Assembly (NCBI GenBank): GCA_902601895.1
Contig: CACKOU010000003.1
Span: 50,664-114,663, forward strand
Length of the DNA: 64,000 bases
From: an uncultured Pelagibacteraceae bacterium
GTDB lineage: Bacteria; Pseudomonadota; Alphaproteobacteria; Pelagibacterales; Pelagibacteraceae
Direction of reading: 5' to 3'
Shown: positions 34,601 to 44,707 of the stretch, one piece after another
How positions within the stretch are numbered: the stretch's first letter is position 1
Layout of the letters: every line of letters starts with the position of its first letter
Notes under the pieces: generated by a model
Database searches by the model: none
The model's input: only the letters and a program-made list of their open reading frames with translations
Told to the model about the DNA's origin: nothing
Translations under genes and position numbers: made by a program

Positions 34601-36155
34601 TACTTTAATATCACCTCCACCACATCATGATATTTACTCAATAGAAGATTTAGCTCAATTAATTTATGATTTAAAACAAATAAATCCTAAGGCTAGGGTT
34701 GGAGTTAAATTAGTTGCTTCATCAGGAATTGGAACGATAGCTGCTGGAGTTGCAAAAGCTAAAGCAGACATAATTTTAATCTCAGGGCACTCAGGAGGTA
34801 CAGGAGCCACTCCACAGACAAGCGTTAAATATGTCGGAGTTCCTTGGGAGATGGGATTAACAGAAGCAAATCAGGTATTGACTTTAAATAACTTGAGACA
34901 TCAAGTGACGCTTAGAACTGACGGTGGAATAAAAACAGGAAGAGATGTTGTAATTGCAGCTATGATGGGAGCAGAAGAATTTGGCGTAGCAACAACTGCT
35001 TTAGTCGCAATGGGATGTATAATGGTCAGACAATGTCATTCAAATACATGTCCAGTGGGTGTTTGCACACAAGATGATAAATTAAGAGAGAAATTTACAG
35101 GAACTCCTGAAAAAGTAGTAAACCTTTTTACATTTATAGCAAAGGAAGTAAGAGAAATACTTGCTGATCTTGGTTTCAAATCCTTAAATGAAGTAATTGG
35201 AAGAACTGACTTACTAAGGCAAGTAAGCAAAGGATCACCAAACTTGGATGATCTAGACTTAAATCCTCTTTTTGTTCAGGCAGATCCTGGAAAAAATAAA
35301 AGATATTGTGAGAAACCTGAAATTAATTCTGTTCCAGATACTTTAGATCAAAAATTATGGTCAGAAATAGAAGACAAAATAGATAAAAAAGAAAAAATAA
35401 ATCAAGAATTTGAAATTCAAAATACCGATAGAGCTGTTGGCACTAGAATTTCTTATCATTTGTACAAAAAATTTGGAAATAACAATCTTGATGAAAATTC
35501 GATCGAATTAAATTTTAAAGGTTCTGCAGGTCAATCCTTTGGTGCTTTTGCTATTAAAGGATTAAAACTAATTTTAAAAGGGGATGCAAATGATTATGTT
35601 GCCAAAGGATTATCAGGTGGAACTATTGTGATTAAATTACAAAATGAAAGCAACCTTGTTTCAAATGAAAATACTATTATTGGAAATACTGTTTTGTATG
35701 GAGCTACTTCAGGAAAATTATTAGCTGCAGGACAAGCAGGAGAGAGATTTGCTGTTAGAAATTCCGGTGCAACTGCAGTAGTAGAAGGTTGTGATTCAAA
35801 TGGTTGTGAATACATGACAGGCGGAAATATTATTATATTAGGAGATATTGGCGATAATTTTGGAGCTGGCATGACTGGAGGTATGGCATTTATTTATGAT
35901 CCTGAAAATCAATTTGATAAAAAAGTAAATCCTGAAAGTGTAGTTTGGCAAACTCCAGAAACTAAATTTTGGGTTGAGCATCTAAGGAAATTAATTCAAG
36001 AGCATGCGATAGAAACAAATTCAACAATTTCAAAAAAAATTGTTGAGAATTTTGAAAATGAAATAAATAATTTCGTCCAAGTTTGTCCAAAAGAAATGTT
36101 AGATAAGTTAGAAAATCCTATATCAAATAAAAAATTAATCGGTCAAGCTAGTTAG
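31659..36155 (+). CDS. gltB: Glutamate synthase large subunit
   Basis: 1498 residues, the usual length. A 25-residue propeptide precedes the nucleophile C26 in HDACGVGLVAS, which becomes the N-terminus after self-cleavage. Domain order: class II glutamine amidotransferase (26-~430), central domain, FMN-binding synthase domain with the GEGGEDEKR and GAKPGEGGQLPG segments near residues 904-965, the [3Fe-4S] cysteines in CHSNTCPVGVC near 1126-1136, and the C-terminal beta-helix with repeated GGNIIILGDIG-type turns. Partner of gltD. The end overlaps the convergent hydrolase gene by 8 bases. Confidence 0.97.
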   Translation: MKLRNKNLKILKSNHVYSEEMEHDACGVGLVASTEGLKSRKVVEYGIDALKAVWHRGAIDADGKTGDGAGIHIEIPKDFFEEKIEVTGHKHDNSELCVGMIFLPRNDYSAQEQCRTIVESELTKRNFSIYGWRQVPVDPSVLGEKAEQTRPEITQVLFTYNDKKVVNKSLEQKLYETRRVIEKEALNNQLNNFYICSFSSKSIIYKGMFLAEALSDFYTDLKDERFISRYAIFHQRFSTNTAPSWDLAQPFRSIAHNGEINTLKGNVNWMKVHQEEMFSPVFEDIENLKPVIPAGNSDSASLDNVFELLNISGQPAPLAKLMLIPDAWSKKNKVLKKDHQQLFNFLNSTMEPWDGPAAIAATDNEWVIVATDRNGLRPLRYTVTRDKLLFAGSETGMIDLNEKKIVSKGRLGPGEILGVRIEKGKVYSNDEIKNHLSKEYKHYNNQIIDLDKKLEAETEKVELEGKSLRNFQHCFGYSIEDLELILHPMAEDAKEATGSMGDDTPLAVLSDKYRPLYHYFRQNFSQVTNPPIDSLRENKVMSLKTRFGNLGNILDFSKLTKDNIYVLNSPILSNAQFEKFLKFFGNNNKVLDCTFSKDDDLEISINLLKVKSEQAVREGIKQIILSDKNISEDRMPMPMLLCIGAINTHLVKLGLRGYVSINVQTGDALDTHSFATLIGVGATTVNPYLAFDSLYQRHSKKLFGNFTFDECVSRYIKSVNLGLLKIMSKMGISVLSSYRGGCNFETVGLSRTIVKDYFPGMLSKISGIGLKGIEKKIRTIHKEAFFNNSNILPIGGIYRYRKNGETHQYQGKLIHLLQTAVGQGSYEIYKKYTKGIYNLNPISLRDLVDFKSKNPIDISNVEPASNILKRFGSGSMSHGALSKEAHETLAVGMNRIKGASCSGEGGEDEKRFKIMENGDSANSRVKQIASARFGVTINYLNNCNEIEIKIAQGAKPGEGGQLPGFKVTDEIARLRHSTPGVTLISPPPHHDIYSIEDLAQLIYDLKQINPKARVGVKLVASSGIGTIAAGVAKAKADIILISGHSGGTGATPQTSVKYVGVPWEMGLTEANQVLTLNNLRHQVTLRTDGGIKTGRDVVIAAMMGAEEFGVATTALVAMGCIMVRQCHSNTCPVGVCTQDDKLREKFTGTPEKVVNLFTFIAKEVREILADLGFKSLNEVIGRTDLLRQVSKGSPNLDDLDLNPLFVQADPGKNKRYCEKPEINSVPDTLDQKLWSEIEDKIDKKEKINQEFEIQNTDRAVGTRISYHLYKKFGNNNLDENSIELNFKGSAGQSFGAFAIKGLKLILKGDANDYVAKGLSGGTIVIKLQNESNLVSNENTIIGNTVLYGATSGKLLAAGQAGERFAVRNSGATAVVEGCDSNGCEYMTGGNIIILGDIGDNFGAGMTGGMAFIYDPENQFDKKVNPESVVWQTPETKFWVEHLRKLIQEHAIETNSTISKKIVENFENEINNFVQVCPKEMLDKLENPISNKKLIGQAS

Positions 36156-36909
36156 TATTTTTAATAATACTATCTAACTCTTTACAAATAATATTTAGAT
36201 TTTTTTTTGACGAGAGACTATGGTCACCCTTCTTAATTATATTTAATTTTTTTTTTGCTTTGCTGAAGATTTTTAAAACTTCTCTTGAGTATTTAATTGG
36301 TACAACTTCATCTTTTTGACCATGGACCATAGTAACAGGAATTTTCATTGGAATTTTAGCATTCAAAACTTTATTTTGTTTTTTTCTTCCATCTTTAATT
36401 AATTGATTTGTTATAAGATACTCATACCCACCATTTTTAATTTTGCTAATACCTTTATTGATAATTTCACTCTTTGTCTTTTTTGAAAATTTTTTCCACA
36501 TTATTCTTGTTAAAAATTCTGGAGCAGAGCCAATTCCTACAAAGCCTTTAATCTGTTTCTTAATTGATTTAAATAATAATAAAGAAATCCAAGCACCCAT
36601 ACTAGAACCTATTAGAATTATATCATTTTTTTTAACTATATTCTTAATAGTCTGTTTTGCATCATTTGCCCAAGTGGAAATATTCCCTTTTGTAAATTCA
36701 CCTGAAGATTTTCCGTATCCAGAATATTCTAGTGCCAAAAAACCAAATTTATTTTTTTTAGCATAGTTTAAAAATCTTTTAGGTTTATCTCCTTCTATAT
36801 CAGATGCAAAACCTGGTAAAAATATAATATAAAGATTTTTCTTATAATAATTGCTTATATATCTTAGTTTTTTTGTTTTAGAAATTTTTAGAAATTTAAA
36901 TTTTTTCAT
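36148..36909 (-). CDS. Alpha/beta hydrolase (ABHD10-like)
   Basis: 253 residues. IIFLPGFASDIEGDKPKR near residues 29-46 provides the oxyanion region and cap entry; the nucleophile is in IGSSMGAWIS near 101-110; the acid in VHGQKDEVVP near 194-203; and the histidine in KKGDHSLSS near 226-234. The FASDMxGxKA-like start resembles bacterial relatives of ABHD10, which remove acyl groups from small molecules or proteins. Substrate unknown; no signal peptide. It stands alone, convergent to gltB and divergent from the GT4 gene across 42 bases. Confidence 0.82.
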   Translation of the reverse strand: MKKFKFLKISKTKKLRYISNYYKKNLYIIFLPGFASDIEGDKPKRFLNYAKKNKFGFLALEYSGYGKSSGEFTKGNISTWANDAKQTIKNIVKKNDIILIGSSMGAWISLLLFKSIKKQIKGFVGIGSAPEFLTRIMWKKFSKKTKSEIINKGISKIKNGGYEYLITNQLIKDGRKKQNKVLNAKIPMKIPVTMVHGQKDEVVPIKYSREVLKIFSKAKKKLNIIKKGDHSLSSKKNLNIICKELDSIIKNTN

Positions 36910-36951
36910 ATAAAGTATTTAAATTGATTTGAAATATTATAACTCTACCAT

Positions 36952-38106
36952 ATGCATCCAAAATTGAAAGTTCTGCAAGTTATACCAAAACTTGGATACG
37001 GTGGCGCAGAAACAGGTTGTTATGATATCGCACACTATCTACATGAAAATGATTGTAAATCTTTTTTAATATGCAACGGTGGTGAATTAACAAAGTTTAT
37101 AGATAAAAAAAAAGTTAAATATATAAGATTACCTGTTAATTCCAAAAACCCCATTTTAGTTTTTATTAATTCAATAATTATTTCTTTAATAATTTTATTT
37201 TATGGAATTAATATTGTTCACGCGAGAAGTAGAGCGCCTGCATGGTCTTGTTTGCTAGCTGCCAAAATCACACGACGTAAATTTGTAACTACATTTCATG
37301 GAACATATAATTTTAAAAGTAAATTAAAAAAATTATATAATTCTGTAATGTTGAGATCAGATTTAATTATTGCTGGGTCTAATTTTATATTTTCACATAT
37401 TAAAGAAAACTACTCTGAATACCTTAATGATAAAAAAAAATTCTTAGTGATATTTAGAGGCATTAATACTGACTATTTTGATCCATCAACTACTATAGAA
37501 ACAGAGGAAGATGAATTATTTAAATCATGGGGACTTAAAATTGAGAGAAAAACTGTTCTATTGCCGGGAAGATTAACAGAATGGAAAGGCCAAGAAATGT
37601 TTTTAGATGCTATTAATAAAGTAAATATTAATTTAGGACACGAGGTATTTAATGTAATTATTCTTGGGAGCGATCAAGGAAGAGAACTTTACAAAAAGAA
37701 ACTTATTAGGTTAGTTGAACAGTATAGATTAACTAACCAAGTAAAATTTATAGATCATTGTAAAAATATGCCTCTAGCTTACAAAGTTTCAGATATCATA
37801 GTTTCTTCATCTATAGAACCAGAAGCCTTTGGAAGAATATCTGTTGAGGCTCAGGCAATGAAAAAACCAATTGTTGCAAGTAATATTGGGGCATCAAAAG
37901 AGACTATAAATGAAAATAAAACAGGATTTTTATTTGAAGCAAACAACTCAAACGATCTTTCAAAAAAATTAATAGAAATTATGAATTTAGATGAACAGAC
38001 TATCAATCAAATGGGCATAGAAGGTAGAAAAAATGTCGTTTCAAAATTTAATGTTGAAAAAATGTGTTTTTCTACTTATTCAGAGTATAAAAAATTAATA
38101 AACTAA
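36952..38106 (+). CDS. Glycosyltransferase family 4
   Basis: 384 residues with the GT-B fold. The N-terminal loop QVIPKLGYGGAETGCYDIA near residues 7-25 binds the acceptor. In the C-terminal domain LLPGRLTEWKGQEMFLDAI near 202-220 and SSSIEPEAFGRISVEAQAM near 283-301 (the EPEAFG box with the EX7E-type glutamate pair) bind the nucleotide sugar. Likely acts in LPS or surface glycan synthesis at the inner membrane. A TATAAC hexamer ends 8 bases before the ATG. Its stop shares a base with the thrS start, so this glycan gene is coupled to a translation gene, an odd pairing. Confidence 0.85.
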   Translation: MHPKLKVLQVIPKLGYGGAETGCYDIAHYLHENDCKSFLICNGGELTKFIDKKKVKYIRLPVNSKNPILVFINSIIISLIILFYGINIVHARSRAPAWSCLLAAKITRRKFVTTFHGTYNFKSKLKKLYNSVMLRSDLIIAGSNFIFSHIKENYSEYLNDKKKFLVIFRGINTDYFDPSTTIETEEDELFKSWGLKIERKTVLLPGRLTEWKGQEMFLDAINKVNINLGHEVFNVIILGSDQGRELYKKKLIRLVEQYRLTNQVKFIDHCKNMPLAYKVSDIIVSSSIEPEAFGRISVEAQAMKKPIVASNIGASKETINENKTGFLFEANNSNDLSKKLIEIMNLDEQTINQMGIEGRKNVVSKFNVEKMCFSTYSEYKKLIN

Positions 38107-40025
38107 TGCCAAATATTACATTACCTGACGGAAAAAAATTAAACTTTGAAAAAAGTATAACAGGCTCAGAGGTTGCTGAAAAAATTAGTAAGTCCTTAGG
38201 TAAGCAAGCTTTGGTGATGAGGATAAACGGTGAGCTTAAAGATTTATATACTGTTATTGATCAAGATTGTTCTATTGAAATATTTACAGCTAAAGATCCT
38301 GAGGGTTTAGAAGTCATTAGACATGACACTGCACATATAATGGCTATGGCCGTTCAAGAACTATACCCAGGCACACAGGTAACAATTGGGCCAGTTATAG
38401 AAAATGGATTTTACTATGATTTTGCAAGAAAAGAGCCTTTTACTAGCGATGATTTAAAAAAGATTGAAAAAAAAATGTCAGAGATAATAGATAAAGATGT
38501 AAAAACAAGAAAAGAAGTTTGGGAGAGAGATAAAGCAATAAGTCATTTTAAAAAAATTGGAGAAAAATACAAAGCTGAGATAATTGAAAGTATCCCTAAA
38601 GATGAAGAACTAACTATTTATCATCATGGCGAAACATGGCATGATTTATGTAGAGGTCCACATTTAGTATCTTCTGGTAAAATAGGTAAGGCTTTTAAAC
38701 TGACAAAAGTATCTGGAGCTTATTGGCGTGGTGACTCTAATAATGAAATGCTTCAAAGAATATATGGTACTGGTTGGGCAACTCAAAAAGAATTAGACCT
38801 TTATCTTCAGAGAATTGAGGAAGCAGAAAAAAGAGATCATAGAAAAATTGGAAAAGAGATGGATTTATTTCATTTTAGAGAAGAAAGCCCTGGATCTGTG
38901 TTTTGGCACCAGAAAGGATGGAATTTGTTCCAAAAATTAGTTTCATATATGAGAATGAAACAAGATCACGATGGTTACAAAGAGATAAATACGCCAGAAA
39001 TACTTGATAGATCTTTGTGGGAAAAATCTGGCCACTGGGAAAAATTTGGAGCTAATATGTATACTTCAACTACACCAGATGAAAAAGTATTTGCAATTAA
39101 ACCCATGAATTGTCCTGGGTGTGTTCAAGTATTTAATCAAGGACTTAAAAGTTATAGAGACTTACCTTTAAAGATGTCAGAATTTGGAAAAGTTCATAGA
39201 TATGAACCTTCAGGTGCATTGCATGGACTATTACGTGTAAGAGCCTTTACCCAAGATGATGCACATATTTTTTGTACAGAAGAACAAATTACCGAAGAAT
39301 GTTTGAGTGTTACAAATTTAATTTTAGAAATTTATAAAGATCTTGGTTTTGAAGATGTTATTTTAAAATACTCAGATAGACCAGATTTAAGAGTTGGTGA
39401 TGATAAAGTTTGGGATAAATCAGAGGCTGCGTTGTTAGAGGCAATCAAAGCGACAAAGCTAGAGTACTCAATTAATAAAGGTGAGGGTGCATTTTATGGA
39501 CCAAAAATCGAATTTGTTTTAAGAGATGCAATCGGAAGAGATTGGCAGTGTGGAACCTTGCAAGTAGATTTAAATTTACCAGGTAGGTTAGGAGCTTCTT
39601 TTGTTGATAAAGATGGAACTAAAAAAGTACCTGTAATGTTACATAGAGCTTTATTTGGGTCTTTAGAAAGATTTATAGGTATTCTTATAGAAAATTATGC
39701 TGGCAAACTACCATTTTGGATATCACCATTACAAGCAGTTGTTATCCCGATTTCTAGTGATTTTGATGAGTATGCTAAAAGTGTAACTAAAGAATTAAAA
39801 ATTTCTGGATTAATTGTTGAGGTAGATCTTAAAAATCATAATCTAAATTATAAAATTAGAGACCATTCTCTCACCAAAGTACCAATGTTATTGATCTGCG
39901 GAAAAAAAGAAGTTGACTCTAATAGCGTAACTATTAGAAGATTGGATTCTAAAAAACAAGAAAATATGACATTAAAAGAATTTATAAAAAAGTATTCAGA
40001 ATTAAATAAAGCACCTTCAATATAA
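38106..40025 (+). CDS. thrS: Threonine-tRNA ligase
   Basis: 639 residues, full length. The TGS domain is at residues 1-62, and the editing domain carries HDTAHIMAMAVQEL near 75-88 and HGETWHDLCRGPHL near 175-188 with its metal/editing histidines and Cys. The class II catalytic core contains PMNCPGCVQVF near 334-344 with the zinc-binding Cys, motif 2 GKVHRYEPSGALHGLLRVR near 362-380, and motif 3 MLHRALFGSLERFIGILIE near 512-530. The C-terminal anticodon-binding domain is complete. It opens the translation block that continues with infC. Confidence 0.97.
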   Translation: MPNITLPDGKKLNFEKSITGSEVAEKISKSLGKQALVMRINGELKDLYTVIDQDCSIEIFTAKDPEGLEVIRHDTAHIMAMAVQELYPGTQVTIGPVIENGFYYDFARKEPFTSDDLKKIEKKMSEIIDKDVKTRKEVWERDKAISHFKKIGEKYKAEIIESIPKDEELTIYHHGETWHDLCRGPHLVSSGKIGKAFKLTKVSGAYWRGDSNNEMLQRIYGTGWATQKELDLYLQRIEEAEKRDHRKIGKEMDLFHFREESPGSVFWHQKGWNLFQKLVSYMRMKQDHDGYKEINTPEILDRSLWEKSGHWEKFGANMYTSTTPDEKVFAIKPMNCPGCVQVFNQGLKSYRDLPLKMSEFGKVHRYEPSGALHGLLRVRAFTQDDAHIFCTEEQITEECLSVTNLILEIYKDLGFEDVILKYSDRPDLRVGDDKVWDKSEAALLEAIKATKLEYSINKGEGAFYGPKIEFVLRDAIGRDWQCGTLQVDLNLPGRLGASFVDKDGTKKVPVMLHRALFGSLERFIGILIENYAGKLPFWISPLQAVVIPISSDFDEYAKSVTKELKISGLIVEVDLKNHNLNYKIRDHSLTKVPMLLICGKKEVDSNSVTIRRLDSKKQENMTLKEFIKKYSELNKAPSI

Positions 40026-40571
40026 GTGGCAGATTTTAAAAATAATTATTTCCAAAAAAGAAATAGATTTAAGGGACCTAGATCTAATCATAGGATCACT
40101 TCTCAAGAAGTTCAACTTATTGCAAGTGACGGTGAAAATCTAGGTATATTAAATATTAATGATGCAATTAGAAGGGCTAAAGAGGATGGTTTAGATTTAA
40201 TTGAAATTGCACCTAATGCAAAACCACCAGTTTGTAAAATAATGGATATGGGTAAATATAAATATGATGCTCAAAAAAAAGCAAATAAAGCAAAAAAGAA
40301 ACAAAAAAAAGTCGAATTAAAAGAGATAAAATTGAGACCAGTCACTGAAGTTCATGACTACACTTTCAAAATTAAAAATGCTCAAAAATTTTTAGCAAAA
40401 GGAGATAAGGTTAAATTTACAATAAGGTTTAAAGGGAGAGAGTTACAACATTCGAACCTTGGTAATGAGTTAATGGATAAAATTAAGGTAGACATGGAGA
40501 CCATTGGAAGAGTAGAGCTTCAGCCAAAATTTGATGGAAAGCAAATGATTATGGTAATCCAGCCTTTATAA
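40026..40571 (+). CDS. infC: Translation initiation factor IF-3
   Basis: 181 residues. It starts with GTG directly after the thrS stop (no gap); infC often uses a rare start codon for autoregulation, and GTG here is one form of that. The N-domain has HRITSQEVQLIASDGENLG, then DGLDLIEIAPNAKPPVCKI; the linker is Lys-rich; and the C-domain contains KIKNAQKFLAKGDKVKFTIRF and RGREL-like FKGREL. It binds the 30S subunit and checks the start codon. The order thrS-infC-rpmI-rplT-pheS-pheT is the classical one. Confidence 0.96.
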   Translation: MADFKNNYFQKRNRFKGPRSNHRITSQEVQLIASDGENLGILNINDAIRRAKEDGLDLIEIAPNAKPPVCKIMDMGKYKYDAQKKANKAKKKQKKVELKEIKLRPVTEVHDYTFKIKNAQKFLAKGDKVKFTIRFKGRELQHSNLGNELMDKIKVDMETIGRVELQPKFDGKQMIMVIQPL

Positions 40572-40624
40572 GCCATATTTCTAGTTGTAAATTTAATTTA
40601 ATATTTGTATAACCCCAAAAAATT

Positions 40625-40831
40625 ATGCCTAAGTTAAAAACAAAAAGTTCTGCGAAAAAAAGATTTAAAATTTCAGCTAAAGGTAAGGTTATCACTCCGC
40701 AGGCTGGAAAAAGACACGGTATGATTAAAAGAACAAATTCACAAATTAGAAAACAAAGAGGCACAACTGTTTTATCTAAACAAGATGGTAAGATAGTGAA
40801 ATCTTATATGCCTTACAGCCTAAGAGGATAA
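40625..40831 (+). CDS. rpmI: Ribosomal protein bL35
   Basis: 68 residues, very basic. [20 protein letters not shown] at the start is the bL35 signature, and the C-terminus [15 protein letters not shown] is also typical. Starts 54 bases after infC; the gap is gene-free and could hold the L20 autoregulatory site known from other bacteria, though I see no convincing pseudoknot. Two bases separate it from rplT. Confidence 0.95.
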   Translation: MPKLKTKSSAKKRFKISAKGKVITPQAGKRHGMIKRTNSQIRKQRGTTVLSKQDGKIVKSYMPYSLRG

Positions 40832-40832
40832 A

Positions 40833-41189
40833 ATGGCAAGAGTTAAAAGAGGAGTTACAAGCAGAGCTAAACACAAAAAAGTTTTAAAAGCTGTTAAAGG
40901 TCAGTGGGGAAGAAGAAAAAATACTATTAGAGTTGCTAGACAAGCAATGGAAAAAGCAATGCAGTATGCTTATAGAGATAGAAGAAACAAAAAAAGGGAT
41001 TTCAAATCATTGTGGATACAAAGAATTAATGCCGGTGTCAGATCTGAAGGTATAACATATTCAAAGTTTATTAATGGTTTAAGCAAATCAGGAATTAAAT
41101 TAGATAGAAAAATTCTTGCAGAAATCGCTTACGATAACCCTGAAGCATTTAAAACTATAGTTAAAAGGGCTCAAGCAGCATTAAATTAA
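40833..41189 (+). CDS. rplT: Ribosomal protein bL20
   Basis: 118 residues, basic. [20 protein letters not shown] opens the protein; [20 protein letters not shown] and [20 protein letters not shown] follow, all hallmarks of bL20, which nucleates 50S assembly on 23S rRNA. In several bacteria L20 represses its own operon. Gap to pheS is 43 bases of AT-rich sequence with no hairpin I would call. Confidence 0.96.
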   Translation: MARVKRGVTSRAKHKKVLKAVKGQWGRRKNTIRVARQAMEKAMQYAYRDRRNKKRDFKSLWIQRINAGVRSEGITYSKFINGLSKSGIKLDRKILAEIAYDNPEAFKTIVKRAQAALN

Positions 41190-41232
41190 TCAAGACTATT
41201 GTTTTTCTTCTTTTAACAAATATTCTATTAAA

Positions 41233-42300
41233 ATGTCTGATATTAAAAAAATAAAAGATGATTATATCGATAAGCTTAATACAGAGAATAATATTGATAA
41301 AGTAAATAACATTAAATCCGAACTATTTGGAAAAAATGGAATTATATCGAACGAATTTAAAAAATTAGGTTCGATTTCTGTAGAGGAAAGAAAAAAATTA
41401 GCTTCAGATTTAAATAATATTAAAGATGAACTTCAAAATAAAATATCAATTAAAATTCAAGAAATAGAAACTAAAGAAATTAATTTAAAGCTTGAGAAAG
41501 AAAAAATTGATGTAACTCTTCCAGAGAGAGATATTGAAATTGGTAAAATTCACCCAGTCTCTCAGGTGATAGATGAAATTTCATCTATATTTTCTGAAAT
41601 TGGATTTAGTGTTGAGGAAGGCCCAGATGTTGAAAATGAATATAATAATTTTACAGCATTAAATACACCAGATAACCATCCAGCTAGAGATATGCATGAT
41701 ACTTTTTATCTTGATAATAATAAGGAATTACTTTTGAGAACACACACATCTCCAGTTCAGGTAAGAACTATGTTAAAAGGTAAGCCTCCTTTTAAAATTA
41801 TTGCACCAGGAAGAACTTACAGGTCAGACAGTGATCAAACTCATGCTCCAATGTTTCATCAAGTTGAAGGGCTACATATAGATAAAAATATAAACATGGG
41901 ACATTTAAAAGGATGTTTAAATTATTTTATTAAGGAGTTTTTTGAAGTTGATAAAATTAAAATGAGATTTAGACCAAGTCATTTTCCATTTACTGAACCT
42001 TCAGCGGAAGTAGATATAGGATATGAAATTAAAAATGGAAAGATAGTAATTGGTGAAGGTGATAAATGGCTAGAAATTTTAGGTTGCGGAATGGTTCATC
42101 CAAATGTTCTAAAAAATGTAAAAGTTAATCCAAATAAATATCAAGGATATGCCTTTGGAATTGGTATAGACAGACTGGGAATGTTGAAATATGGAATTAA
42201 TGATTTAAGAGCCTTTTTTGAGACAGATTATAGATGGTTAAATCACTTTGGTTTTGATCCATTAGATGTCCCATCAAATTATAGAGGACTGAGTAGATGA
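41233..42300 (+). CDS. pheS: Phenylalanine-tRNA ligase alpha subunit
   Basis: 355 residues. The N-terminal ~90 residues are the coiled coil that contacts tRNA. The class II core shows [17 protein letters not shown] near 126-142, motif 2 [20 protein letters not shown] near 194-213 and motif 3 [16 protein letters not shown] near 310-325. Works as an alpha2-beta2 tetramer with PheT. Overlaps pheT by four bases (ATGA), tying their translation together. Confidence 0.97.
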   Translation: MSDIKKIKDDYIDKLNTENNIDKVNNIKSELFGKNGIISNEFKKLGSISVEERKKLASDLNNIKDELQNKISIKIQEIETKEINLKLEKEKIDVTLPERDIEIGKIHPVSQVIDEISSIFSEIGFSVEEGPDVENEYNNFTALNTPDNHPARDMHDTFYLDNNKELLLRTHTSPVQVRTMLKGKPPFKIIAPGRTYRSDSDQTHAPMFHQVEGLHIDKNINMGHLKGCLNYFIKEFFEVDKIKMRFRPSHFPFTEPSAEVDIGYEIKNGKIVIGEGDKWLEILGCGMVHPNVLKNVKVNPNKYQGYAFGIGIDRLGMLKYGINDLRAFFETDYRWLNHFGFDPLDVPSNYRGLSR

Positions 42301-44705
42301 AGTTCACAGTTGACTGGTTAAAAAACCATCTTGATACAAAATTTAATAGTAATCAAATAATAGATAAATTAACTAATATTGGTCTAGAAGTAGAAAGTTT
42401 TGAGAGTTCGTCATCTGAATTAGACAATTTTATTGTTGCAAAAATTATAAATGCCAAAACTCATCCAAATGCAGACAGATTGAAGTTATGTGATGTTGAT
42501 ATAGGTAGTGACGAAACGATTGAAGTAGTATGTGGAGCCCCAAATGCAAAAAATGGTCTTTTGACAGTTTATGCTCCTCCAGGATCAATTATTCCCAAAA
42601 ATCAGATGAAATTATCTGTAAGTAAAATAAGAGGTGTAACATCATATGGAATGCTCTGTTCTGAATCAGAATTATTATTATCTAATGAAAGCGATGGAAT
42701 AATAGAATTAAAAAAAAATAAATATGCAAATAAAATTGGAGAAAAATATTTTAAAAACACTTCTGAAAAAGTAATAGATTTATCAATTACGCCCAATAGA
42801 CCAGATTGTTTAGGGGTAAGAGGAATTGCTAGAGATTTAACTGCTGCCGGTGCAGGTAAATTAAAAATTAATAAAAAATCAAATTTAAAATATAGAGGTA
42901 ATCAAAATATAAATGTAACAATAAAAAAAGAAAAAGTTCAAGGATGTACAATATTTGGAAGTTGTTTAATAAAAGGTGTAACAAATAAAGAGAGTCCAAA
43001 ATGGCTAAAAGATAAAATTGAGTCTTTAGGCCAAAAATCAATATCCGCGATAGTTGATATTACTAATTATGTGATGTTTGATTTAAATAGACCATTACAC
43101 GCGTATGATGCAGATAAAATAGATAAAGAAATTATTGTTAGAAGTTCTTCTAAAGGAGAAAGCTTCGAAGCTTTGGATAATAAAAAATATATTTTAGAAA
43201 ATGATATGTGTGTTATTTCTGATAGATCCGGAATTCTGGGTCTTGGTGGCATAATTGGCGGAACAAGATCTGGAACAGAATATTCAACTAAAAACATATT
43301 ATTAGAATCTGCTTATTTTTTACCTCGTTCAATAAGAAAAACTTCTAAACAATTAAATATAGACACAGATGCAAAATTTAGATTCGAAAGAGGCATCGAT
43401 CCTTTATCAATTGAAGAAGGATTAATAAAAGCTTCTGAGCTAATAAAACAAATTTGTGGAGGTGAAATAAGTAATTTAGATGTAAAAAAAATTGAAAATT
43501 ATAAAAAGACAATAATTAATTTTGACCCATTTCTTTTTGAAAAAACGACAGGATTTAATGTTGAAAATAAAGAATTAATTAAAATACTTGAAAAGCTAGG
43601 ATTTGATGTATCTAAGAATAAAAAAATTTTAAATTTGGTAGTACCTTCTTGGAGACCAGATATTACGCAATCAATTGATATTGTTGAAGAAATAGTGAGA
43701 ATAAAAGGCTACGAACATATTAATACATCAGAACCAATTAAGACAAGATTAAAGCCGACACTTAATTATTATCAGAAATTATTTCATTTTTTACAAAGAT
43801 CCGTGGCATCAAAGGGTTATTTAGAAACTGTGACTTGGTCATTTACTGATTCTAAAATTAATAAACTATTTAAAGAAAAAGATGAAGAAATACCAATTAT
43901 AAATCCGATTAGTTCAGATCTAAATGTTTTAAGAAATTCTATTTTCCCAAATTTGATATTTTATTTAAAGAAAAATTTAGATAGAGGATTTAAAGATATT
44001 TCTTTATTTGAAATTGGTCCAGCTTTTAAAGGAAAAAATCCAGGAGATCAACAGACTGTGATCGGTGCTGTAAGAGCAGGAAAGGTTTCAAGATTATCTT
44101 GGAATGATAAAGAAAGAATTGTAGATACATTCGATGTAAAAAAAGATGTAATACAAAGTCTTTGTGAAGCAGGGATTAATAAAGATGATATTATTATAGA
44201 TGACAAAACTCCTTCTTACTATCATCCAGGAAAATCTGGAGGGGTTTACCAAAATAAAAAAGAAAAAAATGCTTTAGCATATTTTGGTGAGATACATCCA
44301 GACATAATAAAAAAATTAGATATAAAAACTGAAGGTTTGGTAATATTTGAAATTTGTCTTGATTATATAAGAGAGTCAAAACAAAAGATAAAAGATTCAA
44401 AATCTGAATATAAATTTTCTGATTTCCAAAAATCAGAGAGAGATTTTGCATTTATTATTAATAAAAATTTTAAATCTCAAGAATTAGTTAATATAATTAA
44501 ATCTGTTGATAATAAATTAATTAAGTCAGTAAGAGTATTTGATGTTTTTGAAGGAGAAAATATACCAGATGGAAAAAAATCTATAGCTATTAATGTAACT
44601 ATTCAGTCAGAAGAAAAAGCATTAAATGAAAATGACCTGGACAACATTAATAAACTAATTATCTCTTCCGTTGAGTCAAAGTCTGGCGCAAAAATTAGAT
44701 CCTAA
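42297..44705 (+). CDS. pheT: Phenylalanine-tRNA ligase beta subunit
   Basis: 802 residues. The N-terminal tRNA-binding (EMAP-II-like) fold at about 38-150 contains [18 protein letters not shown]; the B3/B4 editing domain around 200-380 includes [20 protein letters not shown]; the B5 domain around 400-475, the inactive catalytic-like fold through ~690, and the ferredoxin-like anticodon-binding domain at the end ([18 protein letters not shown] near 705-722). Typical length for the bacterial protein. Two bases separate it from lepA. Confidence 0.97.
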   Translation: MKFTVDWLKNHLDTKFNSNQIIDKLTNIGLEVESFESSSSELDNFIVAKIINAKTHPNADRLKLCDVDIGSDETIEVVCGAPNAKNGLLTVYAPPGSIIPKNQMKLSVSKIRGVTSYGMLCSESELLLSNESDGIIELKKNKYANKIGEKYFKNTSEKVIDLSITPNRPDCLGVRGIARDLTAAGAGKLKINKKSNLKYRGNQNINVTIKKEKVQGCTIFGSCLIKGVTNKESPKWLKDKIESLGQKSISAIVDITNYVMFDLNRPLHAYDADKIDKEIIVRSSSKGESFEALDNKKYILENDMCVISDRSGILGLGGIIGGTRSGTEYSTKNILLESAYFLPRSIRKTSKQLNIDTDAKFRFERGIDPLSIEEGLIKASELIKQICGGEISNLDVKKIENYKKTIINFDPFLFEKTTGFNVENKELIKILEKLGFDVSKNKKILNLVVPSWRPDITQSIDIVEEIVRIKGYEHINTSEPIKTRLKPTLNYYQKLFHFLQRSVASKGYLETVTWSFTDSKINKLFKEKDEEIPIINPISSDLNVLRNSIFPNLIFYLKKNLDRGFKDISLFEIGPAFKGKNPGDQQTVIGAVRAGKVSRLSWNDKERIVDTFDVKKDVIQSLCEAGINKDDIIIDDKTPSYYHPGKSGGVYQNKKEKNALAYFGEIHPDIIKKLDIKTEGLVIFEICLDYIRESKQKIKDSKSEYKFSDFQKSERDFAFIINKNFKSQELVNIIKSVDNKLIKSVRVFDVFEGENIPDGKKSIAINVTIQSEEKALNENDLDNINKLIISSVESKSGAKIRS

Positions 44706-44707
44706 AA

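Noticed and set aside
40572..40624. Riboswitch or L20-type leader before rpmI
   Set aside because: The gap is only 53 bases, AT-rich, and I could not form a convincing pseudoknot or stem.
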